From CAYNGH01 sp964396845 (GTDB lineage Bacteria > Vulcanimicrobiota > JAJTBE01 > CAYNGH01): 13,359 bases of DNA. The stretch spans positions 1 to 13,359 of the forward strand of contig CAYNGH010000093.1 of assembly GCA_964396845.1 (NCBI GenBank), in the 5' to 3' direction. The notes below the pieces were generated by a model, which saw only the letters and a list, made by a program, of their open reading frames with translations, was not told the DNA's origin and made no database searches. A program made the position numbers and the translations under genes. Positions within the stretch are counted from its first letter, which is position 1. The number at the start of each line of letters is the position of its first letter. Shown here one piece after another: positions 1 through 7,272 of this stretch.

Positions 1-1
1 A

Positions 2-18
2 CCCCATTTGGAATGGGG
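2..18. repeat. Small hairpin heading a repeat module
   Basis: Perfect 7-bp stem CCCCATT/AATGGGG with a TGG loop. It is followed at once by a module containing ATGAGTCG and the 10-bp palindrome GATCATGATC (35-44). Hairpins of the same shape but different stem sequence precede related text at 200-212 and 5339-5353, so the fold seems more conserved than the bases. No function can be assigned. Confidence 0.55.
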
Positions 19-20
19 GA

Positions 21-198
21 ACATGAGTCGAGATGATCATGATCGGCGGGATATACCATCGGGCCGTTGTTTATGTATCGGCAGGACATAGCTCTCGGGC
101 TGATGGGGAAAATATGAGTCGTGATGTCCATGATTCTTGGGATATAGCTCTCGGGCCGTTGTTTATGTATCGGCAGGACATAGCCTTCGGGCTGTGGG
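21..198. repeat. Two tandem copies of a ~92-bp intergenic repeat
   Basis: The text at about 21-107 recurs at about 112-198 with a period of 91-92 bp. Shared blocks include ATGAGTCG (23 and 114), GGGCCGTTG then TTATGTATCGG (from 61 and from 153), and a CGGCAGGACATAG block. A weaker partial third copy runs from about 213 to 250. The same GGGCCGT..TTATGTATCGG core occurs twice more at 5398-5418 and 5486-5506, beyond the activase gene and the tRNA. Small open frames here are by-products of the repeat. Confidence 0.7.
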
Positions 199-199
199 A

Positions 200-212
200 C
201 ACTTTAGAAGTG
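200..212. repeat. Small hairpin heading the partial third repeat copy
   Basis: Stem CACTT/AAGTG with a TAG loop. It is followed by CCGATATGAATCATGATG, a diverged version of the module downstream of the hairpin at 2-18. It matches the hairpin at 5339-5353 (GCACTT/AAGTGC) most closely. Confidence 0.5.
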
Positions 213-322
213 CCCGATATGAATCATGATGTTCATCATCGGGCCGATTCATTCATAATCCTTACTCTAACTCTCGACTACAGGCTTCCCCCAAACCCTC
301 TCGAAAAAGCTTCAACTAAGGT

Positions 323-360
323 AATGACAAGCATTTGAAATACTTGTCATTTCTTTTTAT
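323..360 (+). terminator. Terminator-like palindrome with T-rich tail
   Basis: AATGACAAG (323-331) pairs with CTTGTCATT (343-351). The loop can pair further (ATTT with AAAT), so almost the whole element is self-complementary. TCTTTTTAT follows. The stem is AT-rich, so it would be a weak terminator. It may end transcription of a gene left of the window. From here to 589 I see no gene and no clear signal. Confidence 0.4.
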
Positions 361-589
361 CAATGTGTGATCAGTTATTCTTTTTTTAGAACGTACCTTC
401 TTCCTGTTTATTCTTTATCAGATGTTTTTTCGATGATATTTGGTTTTGCAAAAACACTCATCTATCTAAGCTCAACTCTTAGTAACGCCTGATACATGTT
501 TTTTATGATTCAAAAACCTTGTGGGTATTCCCGCTGGATTTTCTTGAAGGATTATCCCAGATGCTGAAGAAAACAAGGCCGTTTAATGC

Positions 590-631
590 AGACAGAAACC
601 CCTGACACATTATACCTGCCGGGGGCTGTCT
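590..631 (+). other. Stem-loop in the leader of the activase gene
   Basis: AGACAG (590-595) pairs with CTGTCT (626-631), and CCCC (599-602) faces a run of five G (621-625), giving an interrupted stem about 50 bases upstream of the activase start. There is no T-run after it, so it is not an obvious terminator. It could be a leader structure affecting translation or a chance fold. I do not recognise it as a known riboswitch. Confidence 0.25.
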
Positions 632-681
632 TATGAAAGGGGATTTGGAAGAGTCCGTCATCCGTCGGGCTTTAAGATAAG

Positions 682-3600
682 ATGAGCATCAAGGTTGGAA
701 TAGATATCGGTTCTGATACCATAAAGACCGTCATAATTGACAGCGATGAAAAGGAAAAGATCCTGAGGCTGGATCCTGTCCGGGTGTCAGGAAAGCCCGT
801 GGATCAGCTTCGAAGGGTCCTGCGGGACCTGCTGGAGAACAACCTCAAGGGGGCAGGCAATGTATGCTTCGGCATGACAGGATCCGGCGCAGCCAAGGTT
901 TCACAACCCCTGGGACTTAAAGCCCTACCGGAAATCGAGGCTCTGACCGCATCGGTTCACCTGTTGGAAGAGGATGTGGATCATATAATTGAAATCGGAG
1001 CGGAAACCCAGAAGTATCTTTCATTTTTCCGGGACAAGAAGACCGGCGGGAAACTTCTGGAGGATGTGATCCCAGGTGGGAAATGCGCCGGGGGGACCGG
1101 GTCTTTTCTGGATTATATGTATAGAAGGCTGAAATACGATTCCATTGATGATTTTATCGAAACTGGCCTTTCGGTGCAGGACCCTGCATCCATTTCCGGG
1201 CGTTGCGCGGTGTTTGCCGAGAGTGACATAGTTCATCACTACCAGAAGGGCACATCAAGAGATCGCATTGTAGCGGGGATTCATCAGGCGGTAGCCCGAA
1301 ATTACAAAAACCTCATCGGCAAGGGAACTTCCCCCCGACGAAAGATTGCCCTGGTGGGTGGTGTTGCCAGAAACAAATGTGTTCTCAGGCATCTGGCAAA
1401 TGAGCTGGAGCTTGACGAGGATCAGTTTGTAGTGCCAGAGTCGGCTCAGCATATGGCGGCCATCGGCGCGGCCCTGTCCGCGGAATCTCCGGTGGATCTG
1501 AAACAGGTTCTGGATCGTCTTGATGAAGTTCTTGCAACTCCTTTTCAATATGAATACACTGATCCCATCAGGGTTGATCAGTCAATATTCTTGGATCATT
1601 CGAAAGACGAGAACTTGAAGGATATCTCAGTGGCAATGGCTTCCCTGGGAGTGGATATCGGTTCTGTTTCCACCAAGGCTGCAGTTATCACCAAAATTGA
1701 CGATGAATACCGGGTGCTGGCCTCCCACTACCGCCGTACCGAAGGAAATCCCATTGAGGCAGTCAAGGATGTTATGAGCAAAATCCAGGCTCAACTGAAA
1801 GAAAAAAACATTCAGATTGACAAAATGCTGGCAGCCACCACCGGTTCCGGGCGTTACCTGACAGGCTATTTCATTGGTGCGGATCAGATCCGTGATGAGA
1901 TTACCTCCCAGGCGGCAGGGGTCACCACTTTTATTGATGACCCTGAGCTCACGGTTATTGAGATTGGCGGTCAGGATTCTAAATTTCTGAAGCTAAGAGA
2001 TGGAGTGATTACCGACTTTGAAATGAACTGGGCATGTGCTGCGGGAACCGGGGCCTTGATTGAAAAGCATGCCAAGAACATGGATATTCCCATCACGGAA
2101 TTTGGCGATTATGCCCTTGGCGGTGATAAGCCCCCCATTATCAATTCCACCTGTGCAGTATTCTCGGAAGCAGCCTTGATGTACTTCCAGCAGAACAATC
2201 TTAACATCGAAAACCTGTGCGCCGGGGCATGTCTGGCATCGGCAAAGAATTACATCATCAAGGTAGTCCGCAACCGCCAGCTGGGTGAGAAGATCGCCTT
2301 CCAGGGTGCTGTTGCCTTCAACCGGGGGATGGTGGGGGCCTTTGAAACCCTGCTGGACAAACCCATCATCATACCTCCCTACCCTCACCTGACAGGGGCC
2401 ATCGGCTGTGCCAGGGCTGCGTATGAGAAACAGGAGAAAACTCCTTCCCCGTCAGGATTTCGTGGTTTTGAGCATGTCATTTCAGCCCGGTATGAGCTTT
2501 CCAGTTTTATTTGCAAGCAATGCGGAAATGAATGTTCTGTGATTCTTTTCTCCGTTGACGGTGAGAAATTTTATCAGGGGGATCGTTGTGACCGTTACAG
2601 CGGACAGCACAAGAAAAGCCTTGGCGAACATCTGCCGGATCTCTTCGCCTGGCGGGAAAAGCTTCTGATGAACTGCCAAGCTTCCATTGATTCCACCCAC
2701 AGGGGGACAGTGGGAATTCCCCGGGGACTTCTGTTCAATGAATATTATCCCATGTTCAATACTTTTTTCCGGGGACTGGGTTTTAATGTAAAGAGCACCG
2801 GCCCCACCGACAAACAAATTATCCGCCGGGGTATTGAAAAAACCGTAGCGGAGCCATGCTTCCCCATCAAGGTTGCCCATGGCCATGCCGCTATGCTGGT
2901 AGAAGAAGGTGTTGATTACCTGTTTGTTCCTTCGATAATGAGTGTCGAAAAGCCCTGTGGCAAATTTGACCTGGCGGTTACCTGTCCTTATATCCAGAGT
3001 GCCCCGGATGTTTTCAGGGGATCCCTGGGATTGGATGATTCCCCGATAAAGCTCATAAACCCCGTTCTTTTTCTGGATCGAGGGCCACGGCACATTGAAC
3101 GGAAGATGGTTGATGTGGCAAAACAAATGGGTATTTCCGCGGGCAATGCGAAGGTTGCCTTGAAAAAGGCCCTGTCCGCTCTGGAAGATTTCCGCAGTAA
3201 ACTGCAGGAGAAGGGACGGCAAGTCATGGAAAGCCTTGCCGAGGACCAGGTTGCATTTGTGATTATTGCCCGGCCTTACGCCCTTCATGATGGTGGCATC
3301 AATATGAATGTTGCAAAAAAAGTCCGGGATGAAGGTTACCTGGCCATCCCCATGGATATGCTTCCCCTTTCTCACCCCGACAACGATGTTTCTGATACTT
3401 GGACCAATATATACCCGGTTCAGGGACAAAAAAAGCTCTCAGCGGCACGTTATATTAAAAATCGCCCCAATCTTCATGCCTTGGTGGTGACTTATTTTGG
3501 ATGTGGCCCTGATGCCTTTATGGATCAGATGTTCTACGAGGAGTTGAACCGCCAGTATCTCACCATCCAGATTGACGAACACACTTCCGACACGGGGATT

Positions 3601-4968
3601 TTGACCCGGATTCAGGCATATCTGTCCTCGGTGGGATCCTGTCGCGATATGGAGAAAAAAGAAGCCATGGCTTATGATTCTCTTCCCCTTGGTCAGGTGG
3701 GAGATCGTCTGGTATGGCTTCCCAATATGAACGATTCAGTTCGGGTGATGGCGGCAGCCTTGAGAGCACACGGTATAAACGCCCGCGCCTTGCCCCAGTC
3801 CAAAGATACCGCCCTGACACTGGCCAGGGATCGAATCTCCGGGGATGTATGCGTTCCAATGCTTTATACTACTCAGGATATGTTAGAAAGGGTAGTTCAG
3901 CCGGATTTTGATCCTGACCGGGAATCCTTCTTCCAGGGGAAATCCGGTGGCCCCTGTCGTTATGGAATGTACTTTATGATAGAAAAGCTCCTCATCAGTG
4001 AGCTGGCGGGGAGGCCGGTGCCTATGGTGACCGCAGGAAACAAGAACACCGATGGCGGTCTTGGCAATTCATTTTTAATTATGCTGTGGGATGGCCTTGT
4101 GACCCATGACATGCTATTAAAAATGCTTCATCATACCCGGCCCTACGAGATTAACCCTGGAGATTCAGACAAGGTGTTTGAAAAATACGTGGATATGCTG
4201 GAAGAAGCAATGGAAGATCCTAAAAACAAGCCGGGGAATATCATCCAGCTGGCGGGGATGGTCGCCGGCGGGAGCCTTGAGTATTTAACAAATATTCTCA
4301 AGTCCGCTATGGAGGAATTCCAACAGATTTCTGTCTGCAGGAAGAATCGTCCGGTGGTGGGGATTGTCGGAGAGTTTTTTGTTCGCCAGCATACTCCTTC
4401 TAACGGTGATCTTGCTCGCACCCTGGAGAATCTCGGCTGTGAGGCTTGGCTTGCGCCGGGAACAGAATTCCTGGGGTATTCCAACTATATTACCGGTGTT
4501 CATGCGGAAGATCGCTGGAAGGACGATGGTAGCCTTGACGCCTTCAAAGAAGTCCAGTTGCGAAAGGTTCTGACGGGCCTTGCAGCCCGCCACGAGCATG
4601 TCCTTTTTGAAGCAATTTCCCCTTATGTGGGGCATATGGTTGATGAGGATCCTCGCAAAGTGGTAGAACTGGGAACCCGCTATATCACACCATTCTTTGG
4701 CGGTGAAGCTATTTTGAGCCTGGGTAAATCCGAAGACTTCGCCAGGAGAGATATTGACGGAGTGGTTTCCGTGGGCCCGTTCAACTGCATGCCGGGGATG
4801 ATTGTATCTGCCCTGTCCCGGGAGTTGCGATCCAATCACAACAAGATTCCTTTCCTGAACCTTGATTTTGACGGTTTTCAGGACAATGCCCGGGACCAGA
4901 GGCTGTCGGCTTTTGTGTCCCAGGTGAAAGAACGGAGAAAGGCCAAAGAGGGGATGTGCAAGGTCTGA
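682..4968 (+). CDS. Large acyl-CoA dehydratase activase-like protein with two ATPase modules
   Basis: The 1428-residue protein belongs to the BadF/BadG/BcrA/BcrD (HgdC-like) activase group. These are cytoplasmic ATP-driven iron-sulfur proteins that donate low-potential electrons to 2-hydroxyacyl-CoA dehydratases, benzoyl-CoA reductases or double-cubane-cluster proteins. Two ASKHA ATPase modules are visible. The first starts GIDIGS at residue 6 and has cluster-ligand-type cysteines in CAGGTG (135) and CAVFAES (175). The second starts GVDIGS near 323, with CAAGTG (452) and CAVFSEA (491). A cysteine cluster CKQCGNEC lies near 611. A DUF2229-like segment begins near 678 (GIPRGLLFNEYYP), and a dehydratase-subunit-like C-terminal region runs from about 1226. 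Single-module activases are about 260 residues, so this is the giant fused form. TAA lies in frame three codons upstream, fixing the start no further left. The Shine-Dalgarno sequence is poor. No separate dehydratase genes lie nearby, so the partner and substrate are unknown. Confidence 0.9.
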   Translation: MSIKVGIDIGSDTIKTVIIDSDEKEKILRLDPVRVSGKPVDQLRRVLRDLLENNLKGAGNVCFGMTGSGAAKVSQPLGLKALPEIEALTASVHLLEEDVDHIIEIGAETQKYLSFFRDKKTGGKLLEDVIPGGKCAGGTGSFLDYMYRRLKYDSIDDFIETGLSVQDPASISGRCAVFAESDIVHHYQKGTSRDRIVAGIHQAVARNYKNLIGKGTSPRRKIALVGGVARNKCVLRHLANELELDEDQFVVPESAQHMAAIGAALSAESPVDLKQVLDRLDEVLATPFQYEYTDPIRVDQSIFLDHSKDENLKDISVAMASLGVDIGSVSTKAAVITKIDDEYRVLASHYRRTEGNPIEAVKDVMSKIQAQLKEKNIQIDKMLAATTGSGRYLTGYFIGADQIRDEITSQAAGVTTFIDDPELTVIEIGGQDSKFLKLRDGVITDFEMNWACAAGTGALIEKHAKNMDIPITEFGDYALGGDKPPIINSTCAVFSEAALMYFQQNNLNIENLCAGACLASAKNYIIKVVRNRQLGEKIAFQGAVAFNRGMVGAFETLLDKPIIIPPYPHLTGAIGCARAAYEKQEKTPSPSGFRGFEHVISARYELSSFICKQCGNECSVILFSVDGEKFYQGDRCDRYSGQHKKSLGEHLPDLFAWREKLLMNCQASIDSTHRGTVGIPRGLLFNEYYPMFNTFFRGLGFNVKSTGPTDKQIIRRGIEKTVAEPCFPIKVAHGHAAMLVEEGVDYLFVPSIMSVEKPCGKFDLAVTCPYIQSAPDVFRGSLGLDDSPIKLINPVLFLDRGPRHIERKMVDVAKQMGISAGNAKVALKKALSALEDFRSKLQEKGRQVMESLAEDQVAFVIIARPYALHDGGINMNVAKKVRDEGYLAIPMDMLPLSHPDNDVSDTWTNIYPVQGQKKLSAARYIKNRPNLHALVVTYFGCGPDAFMDQMFYEELNRQYLTIQIDEHTSDTGILTRIQAYLSSVGSCRDMEKKEAMAYDSLPLGQVGDRLVWLPNMNDSVRVMAAALRAHGINARALPQSKDTALTLARDRISGDVCVPMLYTTQDMLERVVQPDFDPDRESFFQGKSGGPCRYGMYFMIEKLLISELAGRPVPMVTAGNKNTDGGLGNSFLIMLWDGLVTHDMLLKMLHHTRPYEINPGDSDKVFEKYVDMLEEAMEDPKNKPGNIIQLAGMVAGGSLEYLTNILKSAMEEFQQISVCRKNRPVVGIVGEFFVRQHTPSNGDLARTLENLGCEAWLAPGTEFLGYSNYITGVHAEDRWKDDGSLDAFKEVQLRKVLTGLAARHEHVLFEAISPYVGHMVDEDPRKVVELGTRYITPFFGGEAILSLGKSEDFARRDIDGVVSVGPFNCMPGMIVSALSRELRSNHNKIPFLNLDFDGFQDNARDQRLSAFVSQVKERRKAKEGMCKV

Positions 4969-4983
4969 TTATCAATCTATATA

Positions 4984-5013
4984 GGGTATCAACAAAAAGT
5001 TTTTTGTTACCCC
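4984..5013 (+). terminator. Possible hairpin after the activase gene
   Basis: GGGTA and AACAAAAA on the left pair with TTTTTGTT and ACCC on the right, with small bulges, 15 bases after the activase stop. It lies directly before the -35 box of the tRNA promoter, so it may separate the two transcription units. It lacks a clean T-tail outside the stem, so the call is tentative. Confidence 0.35.
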
Positions 5014-5042
5014 TTGACAAAATTCATCACATGGTCTAATAT
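5014..5042 (+). promoter_or_regulatory. Strong sigma-70-type promoter for tRNA-fMet
   Basis: TTGACA at 5014-5019 and TAATAT at 5037-5042 are separated by exactly 17 bp. This is a consensus -35 box and a one-mismatch -10 box. Transcription would begin near 5049, about 20 bases before the mature tRNA 5' end at 5069. This fits a strongly expressed stable-RNA gene transcribed alone. Confidence 0.85.
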
Positions 5043-5068
5043 TATGGCGGGTCGCAAAAGGCCGATAC

Positions 5069-5144
<76 letters not shown>

Positions 5145-5153
5145 AGTAACCGC

Positions 5154-5187
5154 AAACCCAGTAATCATAAGTGTTACTGGGTTTTTT
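5154..5187 (+). terminator. Rho-independent terminator of tRNA-fMet
   Basis: AAACCCAGTAA (5154-5164) pairs perfectly with TTACTGGGTTT (5174-5184) around a 9-base loop. The T-run continues to 5187. It starts 10 bases after the tRNA CCA end. Confidence 0.9.
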
Positions 5188-5191
5188 GATG

Positions 5192-5248
5192 CCCAAGCCC
5201 CGCCACAGTGCGGGGTTCACCTCCCCCACCCTTTTGGACTGACTTGGG
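5192..5248. repeat. Nested inverted repeat downstream of the tRNA
   Basis: An inner hairpin CCCCGC (5198-5203)/GCGGGG (5210-5215) has a 6-base loop. Outer arms CCCAAG (5192-5197) and CTTGGG (5243-5248) enclose it, although the outer left arm and the inner stem compete for the same bases edge-on. There is no gene here and the function is unknown. Confidence 0.35.
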
Positions 5249-5320
5249 TAAGCCCTTTTGTTGAGGTCAGAATCGGGGAAAATACCTGTTTCTATACAAT
5301 GGCCAATTTCGGCAAGTCAC

Positions 5321-5353
5321 CCCTTTTTAGAAAAGGGAGCACTTTGGAAGTGC
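5321..5353. repeat. Pair of adjacent small hairpins heading the second repeat cluster
   Basis: CCCTTTT/AAAAGGG (within 5321-5337) is followed by GCACTT/AAGTGC (5339-5353, TGG loop). The second is the counterpart of the hairpins at 2-18 and 200-212, and is likewise followed by ATATGTCGGGATG and the palindrome GATCATGATC (5371-5380). Confidence 0.5.
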
Positions 5354-5373
5354 CCAAAATATGTCGGGATGAT

Positions 5374-5547
5374 CATGATCGGCAGGCAAAACTTCCCGGC
5401 CCGTGGATTATGTATCGGTGAGAGTTATCGTATTCAAATGTTAGGTGCAAAGCCGAGGATACATGATCGGCAGGCCAAACTTCCCGGGCCGTGGATTATG
5501 TATCGGTGAGAATTATCGTATTCAAATGATCGGTGCAAAGCCGAGGA
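5374..5547. repeat. 88-bp tandem duplication, two copies
   Basis: The text from 5374 recurs from 5462 at an exact 88-bp spacing with few differences. Both copies contain CATGATCGGCAGGC, AACTTCCCGG, GTGGATTATGTATCGGTGAG, TTATCGTATTCAAATG and GGTGCAAAGCCGAGGA. The GGCCGT..TTATGTATCGG core is shared with the repeats at 61-81 and 153-173. This is direct duplication without distinct spacers, so it is not a CRISPR array. The rest of 5190-5880 holds no gene that I can support. Confidence 0.8.
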
Positions 5548-5724
5548 AAACCATTTGGGATTGAACTCGTTGATCTTTCCCGTCATCAAACCGATTCATG
5601 TTTGATCTTGATTGAAGCTCTCAGTTTTGGGCTTCCTCGACACCTTCAAAAAAGATTTATGTCACGCAATGAAAAACATTTGTAATGGTATGTCATAGCT
5701 TTTATCTCAAGTGCCGGAACCTTA

Positions 5725-5757
5725 TCATTGCGAGGTGCGAAAACGACGAAACAATCT
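5725..5757. repeat. Degenerate ATTGCGAGG-type interspersed repeat
   Basis: The text TCATTGCGAGGTGCGAAA, then ACGACGAAACAATCT, resembles a short interspersed element from many anaerobic and deltaproteobacterial genomes (TCATTGCGAGGAGCG..GACGAAGCAATCTC). The consensus is recalled from memory. The copy here carries a few substitutions. Confidence 0.5.
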
Positions 5758-5801
5758 ATTCCAAAACTGGCGAAGCCCTCATAAAGTTCTTTGGAGGAGG
5801 T

Positions 5802-5837
5802 TTGGAGGGACCTTTCTTTCAAGAAAGGTCCCTCCAA
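5802..5837. repeat. Perfect 17-bp-arm hairpin
   Basis: TTGGAGGGACCTTTCTT (5802-5818) and AAGAAAGGTCCCTCCAA (5821-5837) are exact reverse complements separated by TC. The element lies 44 bases beyond the stop of the decayed recombinase. It could be a bidirectional terminator, although it has no T-tail, or a mobile palindromic repeat of the kind seen between genes in deltaproteobacteria. Confidence 0.7.
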
Positions 5838-5880
5838 GAAATCCCCCAATCATTACATTACATAATAATTGAAAATAAGA

Positions 5881-6741
5881 TCACTGCCCCCGGTAATAAA
5901 ATCTCTCCTGGTCCTTGAAGTCAGGATTCTGGGAGGCGATGTGAAAGAGTTTCTGAAGATCAATGTGAGATGGCACTCTGCCCTCCATGATGGAGTTCAC
6001 AATGTCAGGGGAAAGATAGTTCAGGTTCAGGTAACGATAAATAGTTCTCTCGGTCTTGTTTTCCGACCTGGCTACCTCCTTGAGGGTCATCCCCTTGTGG
6101 ACCATCTTTTCAAAACGCCAGCCGAAGGCAATGGCCCTGACAAGGTTGTGGGAATTTTCGTTTACACTTATGAAAAATGTCAGCTTCCTGGGAGAATCGT
6201 CCTTGTGAATGATTATCTTCTCGATTATGGTCCTGATAAGTTCAGTTTGCTATTCTATTGACAGGTCATCAAAATCGACGGCCTTGAAATCCAGGATGCT
6301 CCCAGGTTCAACAAACTCATCAAGGGGTGAGTTGAGAAAATCCCTCAGGGTCTTTATGGTGATCTCTTCTATGTCCCCTGCAGGGATGTAATCCCCCCTG
6401 ACACCGTAGTAGCGATACTTTTTTGTCTGATTCCTGGTCCCCTTATGGTTTTTCAAAGGATTCCCCAGGGAGTCAAACAGTTTTTCCGATAGAGGGAAAG
6501 AATTCTTCTCATACTTCTGGCAATGGTTCTGCTGGTTCCTGTCCAGGATATCCTGGACCTTTTGGAATAGTTCCTGGGGAACTATCCCCTTGTGTTTACC
6601 TTCATATGTGAGGTTTTCTTTTTTGAAGTCGATCTTGCCGATATATATTTTGGACCTGAGAAGCACTGCTAACCTTGAGGGTATCAGATAAGCGCCTCCC
6701 ATTGTGTTACCATCTGTAAATTCCTGCCGAAAAGTGCCCAC
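5881..6741 (-). pseudogene. Remnant of a large serine recombinase, N-terminus lost and in-frame TAG
   Basis: The reading frame from 6741 down to 5881 is continuous except for a TAG at 6250-6252. The part before the stop has the Recombinase-domain signature LLRSKIYIGKI, a KHKGIVPQELFQKVQDIL block and a KKYRYY block. The part after it continues as QTELIRTIIEKIIIH, FFISV, AFGWRFEKMV, then a helix-turn-helix-like tail (TLKEVARSENKTERTIYRYL) and LSPDIVNSIMEG. This order matches the C-terminal half of large serine recombinases. The catalytic resolvase domain of about 150 residues is absent. The frame meets a stop just upstream of 6741, where the paired repeat at 6730-6779 begins. Truncation plus nonsense means it cannot be an active integrase. 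It indicates past mobile-element activity here. Confidence 0.8.
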
Positions 6742-6779
6742 TTTTCAACCGGAATAAGTGGGCACTTTTAAATTGGACT
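6730..6779. mobile_element. Paired 24-bp repeats, possible insertion-sequence end
   Basis: AAAAGTGCCCACTT (6730-6743) and AAGTGGGCACTTTT (6756-6769) are exact 14-bp inverted repeats. Because the core is itself nearly palindromic, they also read as direct repeats of period 24: AGTGCCCACTTTTCAACCGG, then AGTGGGCACTTTTAAATTGG. Multiple short terminal repeats of this style occur at ends of IS21-family elements, as I recall. No istA or istB gene is present, so this would be a solo end. The recombinase frame is cut off here. The hairpin could also act as a terminator for the gene at 6814-7116. Confidence 0.4.
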
Positions 6780-6813
6780 TTACAGGTTTGATTTACTTGG
6801 AAATTATCCTTTA

Positions 6814-7116
6814 TTAAATGATCAATGTTGTCAACAAAAACTCAGACCATAAACGCTCAGGTTTTCTCTTGTTGAGAGAAACACACCCCAGCCCCAGCTC
6901 TTCTTGAAACAGCCTCCTGGCCCTGTCAAAGTCATGGGTATAATTAACCTTTTGTCCCTTCGGGTCGCCATTGGGGTTAACCTGGAAGAACCGCCTCACT
7001 GCTTCCCGCCGATAAGGATTCGTCGGGGTCACCTCTGATATTACGCCGTTCAGGTTCTCCCACATAATCGGAATGCCCAGGGCAGGGATTAAGTTGTCAT
7101 CCTGATGATTGTCCAT
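6814..7116 (-). CDS. Hypothetical protein, 100 residues
   Basis: I do not recognise this protein. It begins MDNHQDDNLIPALGIP. A basic segment NPYRREAVRRFF is followed by DFDRARRLFQEELGLG, suggesting amphipathic helices. There is no signal peptide or membrane segment. The start at 7116 has a good ribosome site, AAGGGGG six to eight bases upstream (minus strand). An open frame extends further upstream to 7260 but would run through the terminator at 7186-7219, so that extension is rejected. It is therefore a separate transcription unit downstream of the DUF6946-like gene, not part of its operon. Its 3' end abuts the IS-like repeats. Confidence 0.6.
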   Translation of the reverse strand: MDNHQDDNLIPALGIPIMWENLNGVISEVTPTNPYRREAVRRFFQVNPNGDPKGQKVNYTHDFDRARRLFQEELGLGCVSLNKRKPERLWSEFLLTTLII

Positions 7117-7185
7117 CTCATCCCCCTTTGTTTTAACTTTTCCTTGAAATACTATCCAAGATCCCCCCGTTGTTGGAAAACGTTG

Positions 7186-7219
7186 AAAAAAAATCCTTAA
7201 CCCTTTCAAAGTTAAGGAT
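7186..7219 (-). terminator. Rho-independent terminator of the WYL operon
   Basis: On the minus strand ATCCTTAAC (7219-7211) pairs with GTTAAGGAT (7201-7193) around a 9-base loop, followed by a run of eight T (7193-7186). It lies about 54 bases after the stop of the DUF6946-like gene and closes that transcription unit. Confidence 0.85.
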
Positions 7220-7272
7220 AATACAGACTTGGGGCCTGTCCTCAAGACTTGTTGCCACATCCTGAGTTTAGT

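Noticed and set aside
33..338. 101-codon plus-strand open frame
   Set aside because: It lies across the tandem repeats and its protein simply repeats their translation. There is no ribosome site and no family resemblance.
2482..3429. 315-codon minus-strand open frame inside the activase gene
   Set aside because: It is antisense to well-conserved activase sequence, has no recognisable domain and no ribosome site. It is a codon-bias shadow.
5374..5547. CRISPR array
   Set aside because: Only two near-identical 88-bp units in tandem, with no unique spacers and no cas genes.
5258..5918. Short plus- and minus-strand open frames among the intergenic repeats
   Set aside because: Their translations follow the repeats and hairpins, with no ribosome sites or protein-like composition.
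6250..6252. TAG as a pyrrolysine codon in the recombinase
   Set aside because: The gene lacks its catalytic domain and a nearby gene carries a TAA nonsense codon, so general decay explains it better.
7117..7260. Longer N-terminus for the 100-residue protein
   Set aside because: The extension translates across the rho-independent terminator at 7186-7219 and lacks a ribosome site.
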